A stretch of 6,163 bases of DNA from DATESZ01 sp035283845 (GTDB lineage: Bacteria; Desulfobacterota; Syntrophia; Syntrophales; JACQWR01): contig DATESZ010000071.1 in the NCBI GenBank assembly GCA_035283845.1, forward strand, positions 1 to 6,163. Direction: 5' to 3'. A model generated the notes under the pieces. It did not search any database, was not told the origin of the DNA, and saw only the letters and a list, made by a program, of their open reading frames with translations. Positions 1 to 5,968 of the stretch are shown here, one piece after another (within the stretch, counting starts at the first letter, position 1; each line of letters starts with the position of its first letter). Position numbers and translations under genes: made by a program.

Positions 1-71
1 CCGGCCCCGATGATCAGGACATCCGCCTCCTGAGGGACAATTCTGGGTTTGATATTATAACCGATTGGCAT
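1..71 (-). CDS. Rossmann-fold (probably FAD-dependent) oxidoreductase, N-terminal fragment cut by window edge
   Basis: Only the first 23 codons are present; the gene continues past the left edge. It begins MPIGYNIKPRIVPQEADV and then runs into LIIGAG. This is the first beta strand and the start of the glycine-rich dinucleotide loop (GxGxxG) of FAD- or NAD-binding enzymes, beginning near residue 19. The ATG at 69-71 is supported by AGGAGG on the minus strand (78-83), six bases upstream. The gene starts 38 nt after the stop of the larger flavoprotein upstream and is very likely co-transcribed with it. A short polar leader before the Rossmann strand is common in fumarate reductase/succinate dehydrogenase-like and APS-reductase-like flavoproteins, but the visible part is too short to choose a family. 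The reaction is unknown. Confidence 0.75.
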   Translation of the reverse strand, partial: MPIGYNIKPRIVPQEADVLIIGA

Positions 72-109
72 TTTCTTCCTCCTTTCTTTAATTGAGAAAA
101 ATCTATTCC

Positions 110-1768
110 TTAGTATCCACGAACCTTTGCATTGGGAGGCAGGTCCAACCCCAAATCCTCGGCCATGACCTTGTAACAGGTGTAGCCCTGAGCTGAAAAG
201 GCGCCCCCTGAGGGAGGCCATCCTGAACCGGTCCCATAAAGACCCTTGATCGGGGTAGTGTGACGGGCAAGTTCAGGAATCGGTCTCCATCTCCCCGTCT
301 GACTGGGGATCTGATCCAACACCGCCCAGTTGCCCGTAGGCGCCATATTAGTCAGCCGGGCGCAGTGGTAAGGGCTCTGGGGGGTATAGCCGATCACATT
401 GTCCCAAGTCATATTGGGGGCGACCTTTCCCAGCAGATCGATTACATAATTGGCATGGTGTTTATGATATTCCCTCCACTCTTTCTCAGTCCTCTTGTCT
501 GCCCCTAATACAAAGTCTTCCGTCAGGATTGACCACTTCCCTTCCGGCACCCGGGAAAGGTCGCCGCCTGAAGCAGGATGAGAGCAGACTGCCAGATTGG
601 GCTCCTCACACTCCATCCCCAGTTTTCGGAAGGCATGATTCCTGATCAGCGCCTCCGGATCCTTGGTACCGATGGTCATCCAGCCTATCCGGTCGACATC
701 AGGATTGATCTTGCACGATTCGGCATAGTGGGGGGCTTCGTGCAATGCCCAAGTATACCAGGTAATCACGACCCGCCATTTAGAAAGATTGGCCACCCTC
801 CTCCTGATCCGCCAGTCCCACATATCAGGCTCCGTAAGCTCGAATACGAGCTGAGACGGCTGAAGGGTAGAGATCACCGCCTTTCTGGCCTCGATCTCGG
901 TGCCGTCGGCAAGCCTTATTACCTTTGCACGTCCGTTCTCAACGAGGATCTTTTCCACTTGTTGCTCAACATAGGCCTTTCCTCCGTCCTCGATAAAGCA
1001 CTTATAGGCAGCATGGGCAGCAGTATGGGTGCCCCCGTAGGCGCCGCCATATTCCATCATCCCCATAAAGGCGATAAGAAAGGCGATGCCCGCACCGTTT
1101 AGATCAGGTGGAAGCCCAAGCCAACTGTGGGTAATCCGGAGCAATCCTGCCACCAAAGCATCGCTTTCAAACAGATCCCTGCCCACCTCGATCGGCGATC
1201 TCAAGATGAAACTCGGATCAACGCCCAGAGCCTGCATCTTGGGATGAGCAAGTAGCTTTTCCGATTCATCCAGTTCCCATACCTGCTCGGGATATTTCAA
1301 GGCCGGGGTATTAAAACATCTCCTGAATGTGGCATCTCTCCCCACAGTCTCCCACATATCCCAGATCTTCATCCAGGTATCGGCATCCCTCTGACTGAGC
1401 CGGCCAAGGGACCTGGCAGTCTTCTCCTGATTTGGATCATAAAAGGGGCTGTACAACAGGTACTGCTCATTATCTTCCAGAAACACCCCGCCACCGACCA
1501 CATAGTGAGGAACAAATTTGAACCCTCGTTCATTAAAGGGAAAGTCCTGTTCCAGGATCTCGGTGTAGAGCCAGGTAAAGAAAGTGGAATGATGGTCGGC
1601 AATAAACCCTGGAGCAGGAGATTCATCGCTTGACCAGCCCCCTCCAACCTCATGCCTCTTCTCAAAGATGCCCACCTTCAGCCCCCCATATCTCTGGAGA
1701 TACATACCCGCCACCAGGGCTTTGTTTCCACCTCCTACAATTACTACATCAAAACTTGCATCCGCCAT
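110..1768 (-). CDS. Phytoene desaturase-like FAD/NAD(P)-dependent oxidoreductase (COG1233 type)
   Basis: Complete 552-residue protein. The N-terminus (residues 7-17, FDVVIVGGGNK) is a beta strand plus glycine-rich loop for the FAD ADP moiety. The acidic residue ending the second strand is E36 in GIFEKR, followed at once by VGGGW (41-45), the usual continuation in phytoene desaturase/amine-oxidase-like flavoproteins. Near the C-terminus, GLYGTGSGWPPSGG (about 509-522) matches the second FAD-contact motif, where the family usually has an 'LYLAG...HPGGG' pattern. The length is normal for the superfamily, and there is no signal peptide or evident membrane helix. Known members (CrtI and relatives) carry out FAD-dependent desaturation or isomerisation of hydrophobic substrates. 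No carotenoid genes are nearby, so a carotenoid role is not supported and the substrate is unknown. The ATG at 1766-1768 has AGGAGG five bases upstream (1774-1779). It is followed 38 nt downstream by a second flavoprotein, which suggests a two-flavoprotein operon. Confidence 0.88.
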   Translation of the reverse strand: MADASFDVVIVGGGNKALVAGMYLQRYGGLKVGIFEKRHEVGGGWSSDESPAPGFIADHHSTFFTWLYTEILEQDFPFNERGFKFVPHYVVGGGVFLEDNEQYLLYSPFYDPNQEKTARSLGRLSQRDADTWMKIWDMWETVGRDATFRRCFNTPALKYPEQVWELDESEKLLAHPKMQALGVDPSFILRSPIEVGRDLFESDALVAGLLRITHSWLGLPPDLNGAGIAFLIAFMGMMEYGGAYGGTHTAAHAAYKCFIEDGGKAYVEQQVEKILVENGRAKVIRLADGTEIEARKAVISTLQPSQLVFELTEPDMWDWRIRRRVANLSKWRVVITWYTWALHEAPHYAESCKINPDVDRIGWMTIGTKDPEALIRNHAFRKLGMECEEPNLAVCSHPASGGDLSRVPEGKWSILTEDFVLGADKRTEKEWREYHKHHANYVIDLLGKVAPNMTWDNVIGYTPQSPYHCARLTNMAPTGNWAVLDQIPSQTGRWRPIPELARHTTPIKGLYGTGSGWPPSGGAFSAQGYTCYKVMAEDLGLDLPPNAKVRGY

Positions 1769-1794
1769 AATATCCTCCTTTATTTCACCAGTTT

Positions 1795-1823
1795 ATACTA
1801 AAAATAGAGGTGACCACTCTAAA
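1795..1823 (-). promoter_or_regulatory. Possible sigma70-like promoter for the flavoprotein pair
   Basis: On the minus strand, TTTAGA (1818-1823) and TAGTAT (1795-1800) are separated by 17 bases. Each matches four of six positions of the -35 and -10 consensus. A TATAAA overlaps just downstream of the -10 but would give a 20-base spacer. The site lies in the only sizeable gap upstream of the flavoprotein start, which is where a promoter is expected if the pair is not simply read through from ahcY. The matches are weak and could be chance. Confidence 0.25.
1800..1821 (-). terminator. Weak hairpin with short T run downstream of ahcY
   Basis: On the minus strand a five-base-pair stem (TAGAG 1817-1821 with CTCTA 1805-1809) encloses a seven-base loop and is followed by five T (1800-1804). 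It sits about 90 nt after the ahcY stop codon, as an intrinsic terminator could, but the stem is short and AT-containing. It overlaps the possible promoter, so at most one reading may be right. A second small dyad lies just upstream: AGTCG 1823-1827 and CGACT 1831-1835, with a three-base loop. Confidence 0.25.
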
Positions 1824-1910
1824 GTCGTTGCGACTACTTACAGTTTACTTAATCGGTGTGTTAATAGCCATATTAGGGCCAGGTGAAGCAGTTTTACAGG
1901 GTTGTCAATG

Positions 1911-3329
1911 CTAATAGCGATAGTAATCCGGCTTGAAAGGGCCATCTGTCGGTACGCCGAGATAATCGGCCTGTTTTTGAGTTATAGTGGATAGTTTTGC
2001 GTCAAGGCGGGCAAGGTGCAGTCTTGCCACCTCTTCATCAAGCTTTTTCGGTAGAGTATAGACCCCCGGTTTCATTTGCTTTGTTGCTAATTCAATCTGG
2101 GCCAGGCATTGATTGGTAAAACTGGTACTCATCACGAAGCTGGAGTGTCCCGTGGCGCAACCCAAATTAACGAGCCGTCCCTCGGCAAGAACTATTATGG
2201 AACGACCCGATTTAAGGAGCCATTTGTCCACCTGGGGTTTGATGTTAATTTTTTTGCAATCCCCATTGCTCTCCAGGTAGTGCATGTCGATTTCGCTGTC
2301 GAAATGACCGATATTGCACACAATGGCCTCGTTCTTCATCCTTTCCATGTGCGCGCCCGTGATGACATCGCAGCAGCCGGTGGCGGTCACGAAAATATCC
2401 CCCGACGTTACCAGGTCATCGAGGGTCTTCACATCATAGCCCTCCATTGCCGCCTGCAGGGCGCAAATAGGGTCTATCTCGGTAACTGCCACCCGGGCCC
2501 CGAAACCGCGCATGGACTGGACGCAGCCCTTGCCGACATCCCCATATCCGCATATGACCACGCACTTGCCGGCCACCATAACATCAGTAGCCCTCTTAAT
2601 GCCGTCGGCAAGCGATTCCCTGCATCCGTAAAGATTGTCGAATTTTGATTTTGTCACGGAATCGTTCACATTAATGGCCGGAAAAAGCAGTTCGCCGGCC
2701 TGTTCCATCTGATACAAACGATGGACGCCCGTAGTTGTTTCTTCGGAGACGCCACGAATACCCGCCGCCACTCTTTGCCAGTGCCCGGCATCCCGTCTGT
2801 AACTTTGCTTCAGACGGCGCATGACAACTTGAAATTCCTTATTTTCTACCTCTATCTCCAATAGCGACGGATCCCTTTCCACCTTCACTCCCTGGTAAAC
2901 AAAAAGGGTGGCATCACCGCCATCGTCCACAATCAGGTCCGGTCCCGAACCGTCGGGCCAGGTAAGGGCCTGTTCTGTGCACCACCAGTAGTCTTCCAGG
3001 GTTTCACCCTTCCAGGCAAATACGGAGGCCGAGCCAGCCTTTGCGATGGCCGCGGCGGCGTGATCCTGCGTGGAAAAGATATTGCACGACGCCCACCTGA
3101 TGTCGGCGCCCAGTTCCTTCAAGGTTTCGATCAACATGGCCGTCTGGATGGTCATATGGAGGCTGCCCATCACTTTCAAACCCTTGAGAGGTTTCCGAAC
3201 GCCATATTTCCCCCTTACAGCCATCAGTCCGGGCATCTCATTTTCGGCAAGTTCCATCTCCTTGCGTCCCCAGTCCGATAGAGAAATGTCGGCAATTTTG
3301 AATTTAAGATCTCTCTCAGGCGCCTGCAT
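1911..3329 (-). CDS. ahcY: Adenosylhomocysteinase (S-adenosyl-L-homocysteine hydrolase)
   Basis: Complete 472-residue cytoplasmic NAD+-dependent enzyme. It reversibly splits S-adenosylhomocysteine to adenosine and homocysteine, relieving product inhibition of methyltransferases. Family landmarks appear in order: SLHMTIQT (56-63), CNIFSTQDHAAA (82-93), DDGGDAT (135-141), SEETTTGVHRLY (195-206), and NDSVTKSKFDNLYG (222-235) with K227, D231 and N232, then C236. The NAD loop is GYGDVGKG (261-268) with acidic E284 ending the next strand. GHFDSEID (341-348) follows, then CATGH (391-395). The cofactor-capping tail KPDYYRY (466-472) keeps K466 and Y470. Residues about 150-190 form the extra segment of the long bacterial/eukaryotic form. 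Two small departures are S396 where the family usually has P (GHPSF), and Y469 where H is usual (KPDHYRY). The gene begins 22 nt after metK. Its GGAGG (3341-3345) sits about 11-12 nt from the ATG, rather far. Confidence 0.97.
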   Translation of the reverse strand: MQAPERDLKFKIADISLSDWGRKEMELAENEMPGLMAVRGKYGVRKPLKGLKVMGSLHMTIQTAMLIETLKELGADIRWASCNIFSTQDHAAAAIAKAGSASVFAWKGETLEDYWWCTEQALTWPDGSGPDLIVDDGGDATLFVYQGVKVERDPSLLEIEVENKEFQVVMRRLKQSYRRDAGHWQRVAAGIRGVSEETTTGVHRLYQMEQAGELLFPAINVNDSVTKSKFDNLYGCRESLADGIKRATDVMVAGKCVVICGYGDVGKGCVQSMRGFGARVAVTEIDPICALQAAMEGYDVKTLDDLVTSGDIFVTATGCCDVITGAHMERMKNEAIVCNIGHFDSEIDMHYLESNGDCKKINIKPQVDKWLLKSGRSIIVLAEGRLVNLGCATGHSSFVMSTSFTNQCLAQIELATKQMKPGVYTLPKKLDEEVARLHLARLDAKLSTITQKQADYLGVPTDGPFKPDYYRY

Positions 3330-3351
3330 ACTCTTTTTGTTCCTCCATGCT

Positions 3352-4527
3352 TCAAATGTTTGCGATTTTCTTCAGTATATCCACCATATCCGTTTTTTCC
3401 CAGGGGTAATCGTCCAAAAAGAGCGTCTTCGGCAATTTTCTGTATATGTCTGCATTGAGAAGGTCAAACTTTTCAATCATGCCTCTTGGCGTCAAATCGA
3501 ATGTTTCTCCGATTATTGAGGCAAGATTTTCATCCGAGATAATACCCGTCCCAAAGGAATTCACGTAGATGGAAAAGGGTCTGGCAACACCTATGGCATA
3601 GGATAATTGTATGGAGCATTTAGTTGCAAGGCCGGCAGCGACGATATTCTTTGCCACAAAACGAGCTCCGAAAGCGGCGGAGCAATCCACTTTTTCCGAT
3701 GATTTATTCACCACCGAACCGCCCCCTAACTGGGCGCCGGGATAGCCTCCATAGAACTGAACCACCAGTTTGCGGCCCGTAAGGCCTGAATCGGCTGCGC
3801 TGCAGGAATTGACAGCCTGCCATTCACCAGTGGGATTGAAAAGGAATTCCGTTTTTTCATCCACCCAGCGGCCGAGAGAGCCCATGGCAATCCGCTTAGC
3901 TTTCTCTTCAATAAATCCGACACCTTCATTGACACAACGATAATCAATGGCGTTGGACATAAGGACTTTCGCTACCCGCCGGGCCATTCCTCTTACGTCG
4001 TACTCAACCGTCACCTGTCCTTTCCCGTCAGGAGAAAATATAGGATTATTACAGTTTTCAAAGGCACGCATCATATTGTTAACCATGACATAGGGCAAGG
4101 GCAGGAGTTCGGGCGTCTCATTACAGGCATAACCGTAGATAATCCCCTGATCGCCGGCGCCTATTTCCTTGTATTTTCCCAGTTCGGCCCGGCTGCCGAT
4201 GTTGATGTCTCCGGACTGGGGAATAATCGTATTGAGTATACCCATGGAGTTTCCATTAAGTCCTACGGCGCAATCGTTATATCCTATGGACAAAACGGTC
4301 CGTCGCACAGATTTCTCTATATCCACCTTAACCCTGGTGGACACTTCCCCTCCCACAACGCAAAGGCCCTTGCCTAAAAATACCTCAATGCCGCAGTGCG
4401 GCATGTTGTCTATGGTCAGACCTATTTTTTTCTCTTCTTCGAGAATTTCGGCAATGATGTTGGCAGCAATGGAATCAGATACAATGTCAGGATGGCCGAT
4501 CTTTACGCTTTCCGATGTAATCTGCAT
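3352..4527 (-). CDS. metK: S-adenosylmethionine synthetase (methionine adenosyltransferase), divergent form
   Basis: Complete 391-residue cytoplasmic enzyme making SAM, phosphate and diphosphate from methionine and ATP. Residues aligning with the E. coli active site are present: H12 and D14 (GHPD), E48, D125 in GAGDQG (123-128), D167 and K169 (PDGKGQVT), D246, R252 and K253 (DSGLTGRK), and K275, K279 and D281. Other family blocks are FLFNPTGEW (228-236), ARFVAKNIVAAGLA (288-301), LSYAIGVARP (308-317) and PWEKTD (375-380). Departures are clear. GHPDK is GHPDI (I15). The usual YGGxxRHGGGAFSGKD becomes YGGYPGAQLGGGSVVNKSS, two residues longer and without the R-H. VDRSAAY becomes VDCSAAF. The loop before GAGDQG reads SGDINIGSRAELGKYKEI. 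The ATG at 4525-4527 has GGGAGG four bases upstream (4532-4537). It precedes ahcY by 22 nt and follows the DUF502 gene by 73 nt. I expect an active synthetase, but a paralogue with altered properties is possible. Confidence 0.93.
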   Translation of the reverse strand: MQITSESVKIGHPDIVSDSIAANIIAEILEEEKKIGLTIDNMPHCGIEVFLGKGLCVVGGEVSTRVKVDIEKSVRRTVLSIGYNDCAVGLNGNSMGILNTIIPQSGDINIGSRAELGKYKEIGAGDQGIIYGYACNETPELLPLPYVMVNNMMRAFENCNNPIFSPDGKGQVTVEYDVRGMARRVAKVLMSNAIDYRCVNEGVGFIEEKAKRIAMGSLGRWVDEKTEFLFNPTGEWQAVNSCSAADSGLTGRKLVVQFYGGYPGAQLGGGSVVNKSSEKVDCSAAFGARFVAKNIVAAGLATKCSIQLSYAIGVARPFSIYVNSFGTGIISDENLASIIGETFDLTPRGMIEKFDLLNADIYRKLPKTLFLDDYPWEKTDMVDILKKIANI

Positions 4528-4576
4528 GCAACCTCCCTATTAATAGTTTTATCGCTATTGCATTGGTATTTTCTGC

Positions 4577-4588
4577 TACTTTAAAGTA
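4577..4588. repeat. 12-bp perfect palindrome between DUF502 gene and metK
   Basis: TACTTTAAAGTA reads the same on both strands. It lies 13 bases after the DUF502 stop codon and about 50 bases before the metK start. It could be a protein-binding dyad, but the AT-rich composition makes a chance palindrome quite possible. No T run follows, so it is not a terminator, and no SAM- or SAH-riboswitch-like fold fits in this 73-nt gap. Confidence 0.3.
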
Positions 4589-4600
4589 ATAATTTGCCGA

Positions 4601-5254
4601 TCAATCCTTTTTTTCCGGAATACGTTCCACAGGCATCACAATACCTGTCGAGATAATCATGGTGAAGGCTTCTTCAACCGAAATATCCATATGGATAAGT
4701 TCATCTTCCGGCATAATCATGTACAATCCCGTCGTCGGATTGGGCGCAGTAGGCATAAAAACGCTTACGTAACGACAATCGTGACCTATTTTGGCCTTAA
4801 ATTCCCCATTAGGAACGCCCGTTATGAACCCTATAGAATAAACATTTCTATTGGGAAAACGAAAAAGAACGACTTTCTTAAAACTTCTGGCACGGTCACT
4901 GAAAACGGTGTCGGCAACCTGCTTCATGGCCTGATAGACACTCCTGATAAAGGGTATCTTATCGAAAAATCTTTCTCCCAAGGTTACAAGCTTGTTCCCG
5001 AAATAACTCCTCGTCATCAGGCCGGTCAAAAAAATCAAGACTAAGGTAACAATGGCGCCCAGTCCCGGCACATGAAAAGGAAGGAAACCGTCCGGCTGAT
5101 ACTTGAAAGGAAGAATCAACAGGAGACTGTCCATAACGTCAATGAGAAAGAAAAATATATAAAGCGTCAAGCCCACCGGCATGACGACGGCAAGGCCAGT
5201 CAAAAATATCTTTTTCAGATTTACTTTCAAATTGTGATGGCCCCCTCGATTCAT
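4601..5254 (-). CDS. DUF502 family two-helix inner-membrane protein (COG2928)
   Basis: The protein has 217 residues from the ATG at 5252-5254. Hydrophobic segments at about 17-40 (IFLTGLAVVMPVGLTLYIFF onward) and 62-80 (VPGLGAIVTLVLIFLTGLM) are probable membrane helices, followed by a soluble C-terminal domain. Family hallmarks are KKIFLTGL at the first helix, IPFIRSVYQAMKQV (100-113), and VFMPTAPNPTTG (165-176) followed by PEDEL (182-186) and DISVEEAF (190-197). Its biochemical role is not established. Start choice is uncertain. The ATG has no clear ribosome binding site. A TTG at 5228-5230 has GAGGGGG upstream and would begin the protein at KVNLKKIFLTG, closely matching the usual family N-terminus. 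An upstream in-frame TTG at 5294-5296 is also open, giving 231 residues. The gene lies 73 nt upstream of metK, probably in the same transcript, though a functional link to SAM metabolism is not known. Confidence 0.88.
   Translation of the reverse strand: MNRGGHHNLKVNLKKIFLTGLAVVMPVGLTLYIFFFLIDVMDSLLLILPFKYQPDGFLPFHVPGLGAIVTLVLIFLTGLMTRSYFGNKLVTLGERFFDKIPFIRSVYQAMKQVADTVFSDRARSFKKVVLFRFPNRNVYSIGFITGVPNGEFKAKIGHDCRYVSVFMPTAPNPTTGLYMIMPEDELIHMDISVEEAFTMIISTGIVMPVERIPEKKD
5241..5247 (-). promoter_or_regulatory. Ribosome binding site that may set a TTG start for the DUF502 gene
   Basis: GAGGGGG on the minus strand lies ten bases before the in-frame TTG at 5228-5230. It is the only purine-rich Shine-Dalgarno-like run near the three candidate starts (5230, 5254, 5296). 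Starting there would give a short basic leader directly before the first membrane helix, as is typical for DUF502 proteins. If correct, the protein has 209 residues. Confidence 0.4.
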
Positions 5255-5549
5255 TAAAACAACTTGACGCTTAACAAAAAGAATGGCTGTTTGCAATCTT
5301 TATTTAGACAACAAAAGCCCCTGAAATTTTGCGTAGGCCGGATTTTCCATTTTTCAATGGTGTTTGTTTAGGTTTGCTACAATATTTTCCCTCCAAAGAG
5401 GTTCTACCGGTCAAATCTTTACATGAATGCCATTGTCAACAGTTTCCTATGGGCAAAGTGGGAAAGCTTCTCCATTTTCGTGAAAATATGCTCTGAAAAT
5501 CCACCACCTAAATGATCATTATCCTTTTGTGTCACAGGTTTATGCATAA
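5255..5549. other. Gene-free, AT-rich spacer between DUF502 gene and transposase fragment
   Basis: I see no credible gene on either strand, only the possible upstream extension of the DUF502 frame to 5296. Small dyads are present: CCATT/AATGG with a four-base loop (5347-5360) and ATTTTC-GT-GAAAAT (5474-5487). A TTGACA on the minus strand (near 5433-5438) lacks a good -10 at proper spacing. The spacer should contain the terminal inverted repeat of the insertion sequence on this side, but I cannot identify it without the other end for comparison. Confidence 0.5.
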
Positions 5550-5918
5550 TTATCCACAAGGAACCGGAACAAGCGACCTGATCCGGCTGCGTGCCTCGAG
5601 AAAGAGATCCATTGCCGGGTGACCTTTCACAAGGCGGATGATCAATTCGCGAGAACGTTCAACAATACGCCCCGGTATGTTGATGAAAGAAAACCGAATC
5701 GCCTTCATCCGCTTGGGCACCCAGGACTTCCCCAAGGCCAGCCGCTTCATGGCGCTGTTGAGATTCATCGCCAATATCATGATCCACCTGTCTGCGTGCA
5801 CCGCACAGGCAGGCCACCAGGCGGCATTTTCACCAAAATCTTCGGAAGGCAGCTTGCCTCCTGCTAAGTCTTCCTTCAGCGGATCTTCCAGACCCAATCT
5901 GGTAGGAAGTGGCCATTA
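5550..5918 (-). pseudogene. IS1380-family transposase, C-terminal part only (interrupted)
   Basis: The open frame, bounded by a stop at 5916-5918, encodes the end of a DDE group 1 transposase. KEDLAGGKLPSEDFGENAAW is the block that in IS1380 transposases carries the last catalytic region and the following '(x)LPSGDFGANAAW' signature. Then come MNLNSAMKRLALGKSW, RMKAIRFSFINIPGRIV, RSRELIIRLVKGHP and the closing LFLEARSRIRSL. About 115 residues remain of a protein usually near 400-450. The only start-like codon is a TTG at 5895-5897, with no ribosome binding site. Homology begins at about KEDL; upstream the frame meets TAA and sequence of a different nature that folds like a group II intron 3' end. 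It is either a dead fragment or the 3' exon of an intron-split gene. The rest lies beyond the right edge. Confidence 0.75.
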
Positions 5919-5968
5919 AGGCCACCCCCTCCCAACGGAACGGCTCGTACCGGCCAGGTAAGCCGCTC
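5897..5968 (-). ncRNA. Probable group II intron 3' end (domains V and VI)
   Basis: On the minus strand, GAGCGGCT (5961-5968) pairs with AGCCGTTC (5938-5945) over eight base pairs. A G.T wobble falls at the third pair, as in the AGC catalytic triad helix of domain V. A two-base CG bulge on the 3' side (5946-5947) and an upper helix TACC/GGTA follow, giving the domain V plan of lower helix, 3' bulge and upper helix in 31 bases. Next comes a ten-base-pair hairpin, GGGGGTGGCC (5920-5929) with GGCCACTTCC (5905-5914) and a five-base loop. It sits where domain VI belongs and is followed by CTACCAGAT. The 3' splice site would be after CTAC (5902) or after GAT (5897); with the latter, the A of CTAC is seven bases from the end, a plausible branch point. 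The domain V loop (TGGCC) is not the usual GNRA, so the intron may be degenerate. Confidence 0.55.

Noticed and set aside
578..1102. Long plus-strand open frame (about 174 codons) opposite the phytoene desaturase-like gene
   Set aside because: Lies wholly inside a well-supported minus-strand gene, has no recognisable domain, and is an antisense shadow.
1903..1908. TTGACA on the minus strand just after the ahcY stop, a perfect -35
   Set aside because: No acceptable -10 at 16-18 bases; the nearest TAATAT is about 28 bases away.
2109..2648. Plus-strand open frame of about 179 codons opposite ahcY
   Set aside because: The minus-strand AhcY is complete with all motifs; the opposite frame shows no family features.
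4528..4600. Possible SAM or SAH riboswitch ahead of metK
   Set aside because: The gap is only 73 nt and AT-rich, and contains none of the conserved helices or motifs of these riboswitches.
5474..5487. ATTTTC-GT-GAAAAT dyad as terminator of the transposase
   Set aside because: The loop would be only two bases, the stem is AT-rich and no T run follows on the minus strand.
5550..5558. TTATCCACA, a perfect DnaA-box consensus
   Set aside because: A single copy overlapping the stop codon of the transposase fragment, with no second box, AT-rich unwinding element or replication gene nearby; best treated as chance.
5619..5919. Overlapping plus-strand open frames opposite the transposase fragment
   Set aside because: No recognisable motifs, and the minus strand matches a transposase C-terminus block by block.
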